Assembly: GCF_000518865.1 (NCBI RefSeq)
Contig: NZ_JAEK01000043.1
Coordinates: 1 to 43,647 of the forward strand
Length of the DNA stretch: 43,647 nucleotides
Origin: Bacillus sp. J37
GTDB taxonomy: Bacteria; Bacillota; Bacilli; Bacillales; Bacillaceae
Direction of reading: 5' to 3'
Below are positions 26,776 to 35,032 of the stretch, piece by piece; within the stretch, counting starts at the first letter, position 1, and every line of letters starts with the position of its first letter. The translations under genes were made by a program, and so were the position numbers. The notes below the pieces were generated by a model. It worked only from the letters and a program-made list of their open reading frames with translations, was not told the DNA's origin and did not search any database.

Positions 26776-28032
26776 TTAAGCCCCCTCTTTAAATGAATTG
26801 GTTCTTCTGAATTGCCATAGTGCAATCGCAATGACAAAGACTGATAAAAGAATTGTTAATGCTGCTGCCAAAGAATATTGACTTGACTGCATGGTCAATT
26901 TGTAAATCCAAGAAACTAATATATCTGTTCCACCAGCTGTTGATCCAGGAACCGCAGGACCTCCGCCATTGAATAGATAAATAATATTGAAGTTATTAAA
27001 GTTAAAGGTATATTGCGTAATAATAATTGGTGCCATAGCGATTAAAATCATTGGCAATGTAATATTTTTGAATTTCGCGAACATTGATGCTCCATCAATT
27101 GTTGCCGCCTCATATAAATCATCAGGGATTGATTGAAGGACACCAGTTGTTACGATAAATATATAAGGGAAACCCAACCATCCCTGCATTAAGATCAGGG
27201 CTACTCTTGACCAGTTTGCATCTGTTAACCATGGAATTGCATCGATTCCAAATGCAGCAAGAATGTCGTTATTCACCGCACCAAAGCTATCATTAAATAA
27301 ACCGGCAAAAATTAAGATGGTTACAAATCCAGGTACTGCCCAAGGCAACACTAAGATTGTACGGAAGAACCTTTTAAAACGAATTTCTTTTTGATTCACT
27401 AATACTGCCAGGAAAATACCTAAGCTAACCTGAAGTGTAGAAGCTACCAGCGTCCAAATAACCGTCCATGCTAATACATCAAAGAACGTTGCACGCCAAA
27501 TATCAACTGTGAAAATTTCAGCAAAGGTTTGTAAGCCTACCCAATCAGCTAGATTAGCAGGTGGAGAGTGATATAAGTCGTAGTTTGTAAATGCTAATGC
27601 AAAACTAAATAGAATAGGGAAAATAACCGCAAAGATTAAGATAAACAAAGATGGACCACTAATCACATAAGGATATCCTTGTGAAATCAGATTATGGTAC
27701 TGCTCTTTCAAAGAACTTAAACCTTTGTTTTCATCACGTAATTTACCATTTCTAAATGCGTCACGTAAGTTAAGATAATAAACAGCTAGACCAAAGCATG
27801 TAACAATCAATGCGATAATCCCCTCTGCCAAAAGAAACACAGAGTTATCACGCGGTACCTCTGTACCTAACGTAAATAAGCCCCAAAATCCCATATTCAA
27901 CAGATCTCCGAATACAACAAAGAACGACACCCCAAGAATAAGGAACATAAGACCTTTTATCCATTGCTTATTATAGAATTGGCCAAGGCCCGGAATGATT
28001 GATAATAGTAAGGCTATTCTACGATGTTGCAC
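26776..28032 (-). CDS. ganP: Galacto-oligosaccharide ABC transporter permease GanP
   Basis: 418 residues from a GTG start (MQHRRIALL), chosen because AGAGGTG lies 6 bases before it; a longer frame from 28077 lacks a ribosome binding site. N-terminal soluble and membrane segments (LLSIIPGLGQFYNKQW) are characteristic of GanP/MdxF-type proteins. The MalF-type core follows, with EAA loop DDLYEAATIDGASMFAKFKNITLPM. It lies between ganS (110 bases upstream) and ganQ. Confidence 0.92.
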   Translation of the reverse strand: MQHRRIALLLSIIPGLGQFYNKQWIKGLMFLILGVSFFVVFGDLLNMGFWGLFTLGTEVPRDNSVFLLAEGIIALIVTCFGLAVYYLNLRDAFRNGKLRDENKGLSSLKEQYHNLISQGYPYVISGPSLFILIFAVIFPILFSFALAFTNYDLYHSPPANLADWVGLQTFAEIFTVDIWRATFFDVLAWTVIWTLVASTLQVSLGIFLAVLVNQKEIRFKRFFRTILVLPWAVPGFVTILIFAGLFNDSFGAVNNDILAAFGIDAIPWLTDANWSRVALILMQGWLGFPYIFIVTTGVLQSIPDDLYEAATIDGASMFAKFKNITLPMILIAMAPIIITQYTFNFNNFNIIYLFNGGGPAVPGSTAGGTDILVSWIYKLTMQSSQYSLAAALTILLSVFVIAIALWQFRRTNSFKEGA

Positions 28033-28141
28033 TATTTTCACCTCTTTATAAGAACGGACATCAACTCGTTTCACCAAACTGTGCCCTTATAGTAAATGGT
28101 GTCAAACATAACCATTGTTTGACACCATTATTCATTTCTAC

Positions 28142-29425
28142 TTATTTACCGCCATGTTTGGCTTGGATTTGCCCTTGAATCGTTTCAACCGCTTGGTCTA
28201 ATGCTTCTTTCGGCTCAGCTTTGCCAGTTGCAATTGTTTGTAATGCCGCATCTGCAGGTGTCCAAACTTCATTCATTTCAGGGATGTTTGGTGTTAATTC
28301 TGCAAATTGCGACTGTTCTGCAACAGCTTGAGCTGCTTCACTTTCAGCTACAACCGGATCATCAGCTAAAGCTTGTACAGCTGGAACTTCTTTTGTTACT
28401 TCAAACCTTGTTTTAGAGTTTTCTTCATTTGCAACGAATTCTACAAATTCTTCAGCAAGCTCGGCATTCTTTGAGTAACTGCTTACATTGTAGCTTTTTA
28501 CTCCAACAAATGAACTCATGTTTTCACCGTTGGCTAACTCTGGTAATTTCGCTACACCAAAGTTTACTCCAGCCTTTGTGAATGGATCGATATTCCATGG
28601 ACCAGAAATAATCGCAGCAGCTTTACCTTCTGTGAACAATGACTCTAACACGTTGATTCCCTGCTCACCGATGATACCTGCCGGGAATAAACCTTCTTTA
28701 TAGAACTTCTGAATATATTGAGCACCTTCAACAGATCCTTCATTATTTAAACCAATGTCTGAACCATTAAATCCGCCGTTTTCATCAGTACCAAAAATGT
28801 ATCCGCCATATCCACTCAAAATACTTTGTGCGTAATAAATTTGATCGAATAATGCCAGGAATCCGTATTTTTCTCCATCTGTCATTTCTTTAGAAAGTTC
28901 GTACCACTCGTCTAAAGTTGTTGGCAATTCTTCCTCTGATACAAGATCTTTATTATAATAAAGCATTGTTGTTTCTACTGCTTTCGGTAATCCATAAACC
29001 TTGTTGTCTACTTTTTGTGATTGCATAGCAACTTCTGTATAAATAGATTGAACATCCTCAGAAACGTCCAGTTCTTTAATTAATCCTTCTGTTACTGCTG
29101 TCCCAATTTGGTCACCAGGCATTGTTAATACATCCGGACCTGTTCCGGCAGGACCATCTAACCGTAGATCCTCGATTTGTTGGGCATATGCTTTTTCCAC
29201 AACTTTTACTGTTACATCATGTTCTTCTTCAAACTTCGCAACAGCATCTTCAATCCCGCCTGCTTTTTCAATATCTTCCCAAACTAGTAAATCGTATTCT
29301 TTGTTTTTATTTGCTTCATTTGAACCTGAACCTTCTTCACTGCTTTCCTGAGGTCCACAAGCAACTAAAGCTAAACTTAGTGCGATAGTACTAAAAATAC
29401 CAGCATATTTTTTATAACTCTTCAT
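28142..29425 (-). CDS. ganS: Galacto-oligosaccharide-binding lipoprotein GanS
   Basis: 427 residues. Signal peptide with lipobox LVAC (20-23) and an acidic/Ser linker precede a CUT1 binding-protein fold (SBP_bac_1): YDLLVWEDIEKAGGIEDAVAKFEEEH, GTGPDVLTMPGDQIG and AAAIISGPWNIDPF. Transcription starts under a promoter carrying a GanR palindrome, a second partial site and a perfect cre. First gene of the gan operon. Ribosome binding site GAAAGGATG. Confidence 0.92.
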   Translation of the reverse strand: MKSYKKYAGIFSTIALSLALVACGPQESSEEGSGSNEANKNKEYDLLVWEDIEKAGGIEDAVAKFEEEHDVTVKVVEKAYAQQIEDLRLDGPAGTGPDVLTMPGDQIGTAVTEGLIKELDVSEDVQSIYTEVAMQSQKVDNKVYGLPKAVETTMLYYNKDLVSEEELPTTLDEWYELSKEMTDGEKYGFLALFDQIYYAQSILSGYGGYIFGTDENGGFNGSDIGLNNEGSVEGAQYIQKFYKEGLFPAGIIGEQGINVLESLFTEGKAAAIISGPWNIDPFTKAGVNFGVAKLPELANGENMSSFVGVKSYNVSSYSKNAELAEEFVEFVANEENSKTRFEVTKEVPAVQALADDPVVAESEAAQAVAEQSQFAELTPNIPEMNEVWTPADAALQTIATGKAEPKEALDQAVETIQGQIQAKHGGK

Positions 29426-29463
29426 TGAAAATCATCCTTTCAAGTAAGTTTCAAACATTCTAG

Positions 29464-29478
29464 GTGAAAGCGTTTCAC
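29464..29478 (-). promoter_or_regulatory. cre site at the ganS start point
   Basis: GTGAAAGCGTTTCAC matches the CcpA consensus fully and overlaps the predicted +1 of ganS, where CcpA blocks initiation. Confidence 0.85.
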
Positions 29479-29484
29479 AAGATT

Positions 29485-29513
29485 AATATATCACCGTTTA
29501 GGAAATATGTAAA
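29485..29513 (-). promoter_or_regulatory. Sigma-A promoter of the gan operon
   Basis: -35 TTTACA (29508-29513), 17-bp spacer, -10 TATATT (29485-29490), each five of six matches. The -35 overlaps a partial GanR half-site (29509-29525). Confidence 0.72.
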
Positions 29514-29534
29514 TAAATATTTTACTGTTAATAG

Positions 29535-29548
29535 GTAAAATATTTTAC
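29535..29548. promoter_or_regulatory. GanR operator (predicted) upstream of ganS
   Basis: GTAAAATATTTTAC is a perfect palindrome, also present in the ganR promoter. An imperfect second copy (29509-29525) overlaps the ganS -35, so repressor could bridge both. Confidence 0.7.
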
Positions 29549-29608
29549 GAAAACAACAAAACCTATTACTTTTCTACTAACCACAATGTTGAAAGCTATT
29601 AAATGACA

Positions 29609-29648
29609 AAAAGAGCAATCCCCACTAATACATGGTAGATCGCCCTTT
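29609..29648 (-). terminator. Terminator of ganR
   Basis: Arms AAAGGGCGATC and GATTGCTCTTTTT (with G-U pairs) fold on the minus strand 14 bases after the ganR stop and end in T residues. Confidence 0.7.
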
Positions 29649-29661
29649 AAACTTCATATTA

Positions 29662-30654
29662 TCAGTTTGTACTTTTTCTAATGATTAACTCCGAACCAAT
29701 ATACAACGTTTTCACAATCTTCCGTTTCTCCAATACTCTTTCCAGCAGAAACTCAATAGCATTCTTGCATATCTCCTTCATATCGATATCGAACGTAGTT
29801 AAAGGAGGAGATAAATACTTCGCAACGCTAATATTATTAATACTTACAACACTTACACGATTCGGAATTGCAATCCCTTGTTCATTCAATGCCTGCAGGC
29901 AACCTACAGCAATTGGATCACCAGCAACAAAAAACGCCGTTGGCAACTTACCATCAAGTTTTTCAATTGCCTGACTCATTAAATTATAGCCGTTATCAAC
30001 CGAAAACCCGCGGTGACAATAAATATAATGTTCCTGCAGCAAACCCTTCTCCTGCATATATTGCCGGAATGTTCTCTCACGTATATCCATTTCATCTTCA
30101 TCAGTATTCGGATTATGGTAGGTGCCGCCTACAAAGCCGATATTTTCATGACCTTTTTCAATTAAAAAGTCGACTGTTTTCATTGTGATTTGAGCTAAGT
30201 CAGGTCTCACAGAATCATAGTGATTCGGATCCGGCGTTGTATCAATAAAGACTCCATTCGGTGTCAGCCCTCTCAGATACGCCAGTTCTTTATCAGAAAA
30301 AGTCCCTACCGCTAAAAAACCTTCTATGTTTTCAGGTATAGCATTAATTCCGTCAGTAATTTTGTAAGTTGTTAACTCAATATTATGTTTTTTCGCATAC
30401 TTCTCTATTTCCAGCCTCATCGATTTAAAATACACATCTTCAAGTTCTTCTTTATCTGTTAACCAGTATAAAAAAGCAATATTTTTCACTATTGGCCTTA
30501 CTGTTTTTTTACGATAATTTAATTTTTCTGCCGCTTCAAAGATCTTTTCACGCGTTTCATCCGGTACAGAAAGGCTTTGGTCATTATTAAGCACACGGGA
30601 AACTGTAGAAATCGAAAACCCTGTTTCTTCAGCAACATCTTTTATTTTCGCCAT
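29662..30654 (-). CDS. ganR: LacI-family repressor GanR
   Basis: 330 residues when started at MAKIKD, the ATG with AAGGGGTGG upstream (GTG three codons earlier is also open). HTH and hinge IKDVAEETGFSISTVSRVLNN come first, then a sugar-binding domain with FVAGDPIAVGCLQALNE and VVSINNISVAKYLSPPLTTFDID. It lies directly upstream of the gan operon on the same strand, as in B. subtilis. It is expected to repress ganSPQAB until galactobiose-type sugars appear. Its own promoter carries the same palindrome as ganS, so it is probably autoregulated. Confidence 0.88.
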   Translation of the reverse strand: MAKIKDVAEETGFSISTVSRVLNNDQSLSVPDETREKIFEAAEKLNYRKKTVRPIVKNIAFLYWLTDKEELEDVYFKSMRLEIEKYAKKHNIELTTYKITDGINAIPENIEGFLAVGTFSDKELAYLRGLTPNGVFIDTTPDPNHYDSVRPDLAQITMKTVDFLIEKGHENIGFVGGTYHNPNTDEDEMDIRERTFRQYMQEKGLLQEHYIYCHRGFSVDNGYNLMSQAIEKLDGKLPTAFFVAGDPIAVGCLQALNEQGIAIPNRVSVVSINNISVAKYLSPPLTTFDIDMKEICKNAIEFLLERVLEKRKIVKTLYIGSELIIRKSTN

Positions 30655-30722
30655 TCCAACCACCCCTTTTCACTTCAAAACAAAGTAGATGTTATATAAA
30701 CCCAAATGAGATATATTCATTT

Positions 30723-30738
30723 AGTAAAATATTTTACT
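30723..30738. promoter_or_regulatory. GanR operator (predicted) at the ganR start point
   Basis: AGTAAAATATTTTACT is a 16-bp perfect palindrome containing the same 14-bp core as 29535-29548. It lies four bases below the predicted ganR -10. Confidence 0.7.
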
Positions 30739-30741
30739 TAA

Positions 30742-30769
30742 TTTTTACCTATTTTCCTTCAAAAGTCAA
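30742..30769 (-). promoter_or_regulatory. Candidate promoter of ganR
   Basis: -35 TTGACT (30764-30769), 16-bp spacer, -10 TAAAAA (30742-30747). The remaining upstream interval to 31014 is A+T-rich with no gene, apart from a weak cre-like TGATAGCGCTTTAT at 30866-30879. Confidence 0.4.
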
Positions 30770-30977
30770 GGGGATATCATTAATATTTTCTTTTATACTT
30801 TAAACAACATGATAATGATTAAGACCTATATATAAAACGTTATCCCGAAAATAAATTCTTATAAATGATAGCGCTTTATCTATTTTCTATTATTATAATA
30901 GAAAAGTTTGATTTCAATCTATATAAATTTTTAATAAAAACTTACATATTTTAAAGAATTCCATTTTTGTATCAACC

Positions 30978-31010
30978 AAAAAGGCCAGCAAAAAAAGCTA
31001 CCGGCCCAAG
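30978..31010 (-). terminator. Terminator of the HAD phosphatase gene
   Basis: GGCC-GGT-AGC ... GCT-GGCC pairing on the minus strand with a T-rich loop, followed by TTTTTGG, just after the stop at 31015. Confidence 0.6.
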
Positions 31011-31014
31011 GTTA

Positions 31015-31866
31015 TTATGTAAAACACTTACAAAGATAATGATAAACCCCATCTTCGTCACAAGTGAAATCCGTCACATCACTAACCATCTTCTTTATCC
31101 GATCAGGGGCATTTTTCATTGCTACCGGGTAACCAACAGATTGAAGCATTTGGATATCATTATCACTGTCACCAATAGCCATTACTTCTTCTATCTTTAC
31201 ATTAAAAGACTTTATCATCTGTTGAATGCCAGTTGCTTTATTCACATTTGCTACCATAACTTCTACATTATGTTCTGAGGATACTGACATAGTAAACTCA
31301 ATTTCTCTCTTTAATTGTTCAAGCTCTTCTTTCCAATGATGAATATGTTCCTTTGTTCTGGCAAAAAAATAAAATTTCGAAAACTTATCCCCCGACACTT
31401 CTGTTTCCCAGGATATTTCTTCCTTAATGGCTTTTTTACGAGATAACCATTCATTAATTCCAACACTATCAGGCTTTGGATCTTGAATTTCATCAAGCAT
31501 ATATCGTTGATCCTGCATTAAAGATATTCGTGCTGCCCGATAAGGAAAAAGCTCATAGTATACCTTGTTAACCCTAGCTCTTTCAATAAGAATATCAACT
31601 AACTCCCGGGATAACGAATGTTCAAAAACAGCTTTATCATCTATATAACCCGCCATCCCATTCGAAGATATCACACCATCAACTTTAAATCCTTCAGGAA
31701 CTATTTCCTCTATTTCATCATGTGCTCTACCGGTTGCAATGAAAACATATATTCCTTTCGCCCTTAATTTATCGATTATTTCTTTTGTTAAAATACTTAC
31801 TTTATTTTGGTGATTTAATATCGTTCCATCCATATCTAAAAATATGGCTTTAGGGTTTTGTTGCAA
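31015..31866 (-). CDS. Cof-type HAD-superfamily phosphatase
   Basis: 283 residues. Motif I FLDMDGTIL has nucleophile Asp11 and Asp13; motif II is VFIATGRAHDEI; motif III/IV lies in MAIGDSDNDIQML followed by VAMKNAPDRIKKM. A C2 cap occupies about residues 85-190. Members dephosphorylate sugar phosphates, FMN or PLP in the cytoplasm; the substrate here is not evident. It lies 161 bases below the alpha-glucosidase gene, separated by a terminator-like hairpin, so co-transcription is uncertain. Confidence 0.88.
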   Translation of the reverse strand: MQQNPKAIFLDMDGTILNHQNKVSILTKEIIDKLRAKGIYVFIATGRAHDEIEEIVPEGFKVDGVISSNGMAGYIDDKAVFEHSLSRELVDILIERARVNKVYYELFPYRAARISLMQDQRYMLDEIQDPKPDSVGINEWLSRKKAIKEEISWETEVSGDKFSKFYFFARTKEHIHHWKEELEQLKREIEFTMSVSSEHNVEVMVANVNKATGIQQMIKSFNVKIEEVMAIGDSDNDIQMLQSVGYPVAMKNAPDRIKKMVSDVTDFTCDEDGVYHYLCKCFT

Positions 31867-31957
31867 AGAAAATTCCTCCTAATAAGATTCTACTAATCAA
31901 GTATATCGTTTAGTGAATGAATTAGGAAATCCCCGTCTATCTCTCCCTAATAATAAG

Positions 31958-32005
31958 AAAAGGCACAAGTTCTATAACGATTATCTCCTTACTTGTACCT
32001 TTCCC
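31958..32005 (-). terminator. Terminator of the alpha-glucosidase gene
   Basis: AAAGGTACAAGT pairs with ACTTGTGCCTTTT on the minus strand, followed by CTTATT, 22 bases after the stop. Confidence 0.6.
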
Positions 32006-32027
32006 TTTCTTCATTCATTTCATTAGA

Positions 32028-33698
32028 TTAAACTCGATAAACTCTCGCTTCAAAAGGCATTAACGAGAATCGGTCAACTTCCCCATGATTCTCAACCTTA
32101 TAGTTTGACAGCAGTAATTCCTTACTGGAAACAGAGATTGGAAACTCTCCTGTTTCCGCCGTTTCATCTGTAAGATTTGAGATAATGACTACCTTTTCAT
32201 CGTCCAACGTGCGAGTATAAGCATATATTTGAGGATGATTCTCTAAGAGTAAATCATACACCCCATACGTAAAAACATCATGACTCTTCTTAAGCTTAAT
32301 CATGTTCTTATAAAAATTTAAAATCGATCCCTTATCTTTCAGCTGATTCTCTACATTGATTTTTTGATAATTAGCATTTAATCCAAGCCATGGTGTTCCT
32401 GAAGTGAAACCAGCATTTTTTTCTGAAGACCATTGCATCGGAGTTCTTGAGTTATCACGACTTGAAGCCCATATAATGGACATGATGTCTTCATGTGATA
32501 TACCTTCTTCACGTTTATAGCGATACATATTCTTATCTGCCACATCGTTGTACTCATCTATAGAAGCAAATTTCACATTCGTCATTCCTATTTCCTGACC
32601 TTGATAGATGAATGGTGTTCCCTGCATCAAAAAGTACATTGTGGCTAATGCTGTTGCACTTTCATACCAATATTCCTTATCATTTCCCCAAGTCGAAACC
32701 CTGCGCGGCTGATCATGGTTTTCAATAAACAAGGCATTCCATCCTTTATTTTCAAGAGCCTTTTGCCATTTTGTCAGGGCTGTTTTTAAGCCCACGATAT
32801 CGAGCTTTTTCTTTTTTTCAGCACTCCATAGACTTAAATGCTCAAATTGGAAAACCATATTAAACTTTCCTTTTTCTTCTCCAATCCATTCTTCTAAATC
32901 TTTTTCATTCTCTACTTTGACTCCATTCGCTTCACCGACTGTCATAATATCGTACTTCGCAAAGGTTTCTTCCTTTAATTCCTTTAAATAAGTATGGATA
33001 CCTTCAACATTCATATGTTTATCGAAAGACGGAACATACTTTAATCCTTTTGGATTGGGCATATCCTCGAGTCCCTCTTCTTTATTAATATGACTAATGG
33101 CATCGACTCGGAAACCATCAATACCTTTATCAAGCCACCAATTGATCATATTGTATAATGCATGACGAACCTCTGGATTTTTCCAATTGAGATCAGGTTG
33201 TTTCGTTGAAAAAATATGCATATAATACTGTTTTGTTTCCTCATCAAATTCCCATGCAGATCCGCTGAAAATACTTTCCCAGTTATTCGGTTCTTTACCA
33301 TTTTTTCCATCTCTCCATATATACCAATCACGCTTTGGATTGTCCTTAGAAGAGCGGGACTCAACAAACCAGGGATGTTCATCACTTGTATGATTTATAA
33401 CTAAGTCGATAATCAGTTTCATCCCTCTGTTATGCACTTCTTTTAATAATTGATCAAAATCAGCCATTGTCCCGAATTCATCCATTATGTCCTGATAATC
33501 ACTAATATCATAGCCATTGTCATCATTAGGAGATTTGTACATCGGACAGATCCAAATCACATCAATTCCTAAGTCCTTTATATAGTCAAGCTTAGAGATA
33601 ATTCCTTGTAAATCACCAATTCCATCACCATTTGTATCCATAAAGCTTCTTGGGTATATCTGATAGGCTACTGCTTCTTTCCACCAATGTTTCTTCAT
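32028..33698 (-). CDS. GH13 alpha-glucosidase (oligo-1,6-glucosidase/maltase type)
   Basis: 556 residues from the ATG of MKKHWW, which has GAGGTC upstream; an extended 573-residue frame lacks a site. GH13 signatures are complete: DLVINHTSDEHPWF, GFRVDAISHI with nucleophile Asp199, VGEANG with Glu256, and ENHDQPR. QPDLNW is typical of the alpha-glucosidase branch. The residue after Asp199 is Ala; B. cereus oligo-1,6-glucosidase has Val there, and Ala has been linked to alpha-1,4 preference. Cytoplasmic. It probably splits imported sucrose-like, maltose-like or isomaltose sugars. A 271-bp interval with a hairpin repeat separates it from the fructoside operon above. Confidence 0.88.
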   Translation of the reverse strand: MKKHWWKEAVAYQIYPRSFMDTNGDGIGDLQGIISKLDYIKDLGIDVIWICPMYKSPNDDNGYDISDYQDIMDEFGTMADFDQLLKEVHNRGMKLIIDLVINHTSDEHPWFVESRSSKDNPKRDWYIWRDGKNGKEPNNWESIFSGSAWEFDEETKQYYMHIFSTKQPDLNWKNPEVRHALYNMINWWLDKGIDGFRVDAISHINKEEGLEDMPNPKGLKYVPSFDKHMNVEGIHTYLKELKEETFAKYDIMTVGEANGVKVENEKDLEEWIGEEKGKFNMVFQFEHLSLWSAEKKKKLDIVGLKTALTKWQKALENKGWNALFIENHDQPRRVSTWGNDKEYWYESATALATMYFLMQGTPFIYQGQEIGMTNVKFASIDEYNDVADKNMYRYKREEGISHEDIMSIIWASSRDNSRTPMQWSSEKNAGFTSGTPWLGLNANYQKINVENQLKDKGSILNFYKNMIKLKKSHDVFTYGVYDLLLENHPQIYAYTRTLDDEKVVIISNLTDETAETGEFPISVSSKELLLSNYKVENHGEVDRFSLMPFEARVYRV

Positions 33699-33831
33699 GA
33701 TGATTGACCTCACTTTTTCAAATTTATAATAAAATTTCAATATTATCACTTAAAAATTAAAGTGATCTTTGCATACATTGTTATTATTTAATCTATTAAA
33801 GTTGAAAATTTAGTTCGTTCCATTGCGCTCC

Positions 33832-33894
33832 AGACACAAGATTCTCCTGCGGGGTCTCAGCCTTTCCACTACTTCTCGCAGGAGTCAAGTGTCT
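33832..33894. repeat. Bacillus intergenic hairpin repeat
   Basis: AGACAC (33832-33837) pairs with GTGTCT (33889-33894), and inside them CTCCTGCG (33844-33851) pairs with CGCAGGAG (33877-33884). The core matches hairpin repeats common between Bacillus genes (GACACTTG...CCTGCG type). It may also end the upstream operon. The remaining interval 33699-33969 is A+T-rich with no gene. Confidence 0.65.
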
Positions 33895-33969
33895 TCCGCT
33901 CCATTTCACTATAGAGTAATACTATTACTCATGTGCAATAATCTTCGCGAAACCAACCAAGATAAAAAT

Positions 33970-35001
33970 TTAGATATTATGAGTTCCTCTTTGCGCACAA
34001 GATTTTCGTTCAATAAACTTTGTGGGGATCGTAATTCTTTTGGCCAGCACGCTTGGTTCCTTAATTTTTTCAATTAAGCAATTTGCAGCATGGTATCCCA
34101 GCTCATAAGTAGATGTATCAACAGACGTTAGCGGCGGTCTCGAGTGCTCTGATAACATTAAATTATTGAACCCAACAATTGAAATATCATTAGGAACAAG
34201 AAGGCCAAGCTTTTCTAAATGACTAGTAGTCTCATATGCAACCATATCATCCATTGTTACAATTCCAGTTGGGGGTGATGGCAGCCCCATTAGCGATGTA
34301 ACAGCTGTTTTAATACTCTTCTTGGTTGAATCTTCATGGACAATAAATTCAGGGCGAAAAGGGATACCAGCTTCTTCTAACGCTTTTTTATATCCATTAA
34401 TACGATCAAGAGTAACGACAAACTCTTTACTGCCACCTATAATCGCAACATTCCTATGTCCTAATTGAATAAGATAATTTGTCACTTGCTTTGTTATATA
34501 AATATTGTCGTTATCCACAAATGTCACTCTATCCTCATTTTCATAAGGCCTTCCTACAACAGTAAATGGAAATTGACAGTCATGTAAGTATCTCATTGAT
34601 TGATCATTCACTCGTGAATACAACATGACAATACCATCTACTCGTCTCCCTTGAACCATTGAAACAATTTCTTCATGAATCTCCTCTTCCGTAGAACCTG
34701 TGGATAGATATATGCCGAATAGGTTTTCGTGAGCATTCATACTGATCCCTCTTAAAACCTCCGGGAAAAATGGGTTTTGAAAGGCATGATATGTAGAATT
34801 TGGCATAATGACACCTATTGATTTTGAGCTCTTTGATGCTAAGTTTCTCGCCTGAAAGTTAGGGTGGTACCCTAATTCCTCCATAACTTCCCGAACGCGC
34901 CTTTTTGTTTTTTCACTAATTCTTGGATTATTCGCAATCACCCTAGAAACAGTAGATGGTGCAACATTTGCCAACTTTGCCACATCTTTAATCGTAACCA
35001 T
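33970..35001 (-). CDS. LacI-family regulator, MalR type
   Basis: 343 residues. HTH is TIKDVAKLANVAPSTVSRVIANN, then GYHPNFQARNLASKSSKSIGVIMPNSTYHAFQNPFFPEVLRGIS, which closely follows MalR-type maltose repressors of Firmicutes. The C-terminus includes VGFNNLMLSEHSRPPLTSVDTS. It is the last gene of the fructoside operon, 31 bases after the GH32 gene, and precedes the alpha-glucosidase gene. It may control the glucosidase, the operon, or a distant maltose system. Ribosome binding site AGGAGG. Confidence 0.85.
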   Translation of the reverse strand: MVTIKDVAKLANVAPSTVSRVIANNPRISEKTKRRVREVMEELGYHPNFQARNLASKSSKSIGVIMPNSTYHAFQNPFFPEVLRGISMNAHENLFGIYLSTGSTEEEIHEEIVSMVQGRRVDGIVMLYSRVNDQSMRYLHDCQFPFTVVGRPYENEDRVTFVDNDNIYITKQVTNYLIQLGHRNVAIIGGSKEFVVTLDRINGYKKALEEAGIPFRPEFIVHEDSTKKSIKTAVTSLMGLPSPPTGIVTMDDMVAYETTSHLEKLGLLVPNDISIVGFNNLMLSEHSRPPLTSVDTSTYELGYHAANCLIEKIKEPSVLAKRITIPTKFIERKSCAQRGTHNI

Positions 35002-35032
35002 ATCAAAACCTCCTTTCCAAAAAGTATAAGAA

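Noticed and set aside
28201-29388. Plus-strand frames opposite ganS
   Set aside because: Leu/Gln/His-rich products typical of antisense reading of a Lys/Glu/Ala-rich gene; no ribosome binding sites.
30866-30879. cre site TGATAGCGCTTTAT far upstream of ganR
   Set aside because: Matches only part of the consensus and lies over 200 bases from the gene with no promoter beside it.
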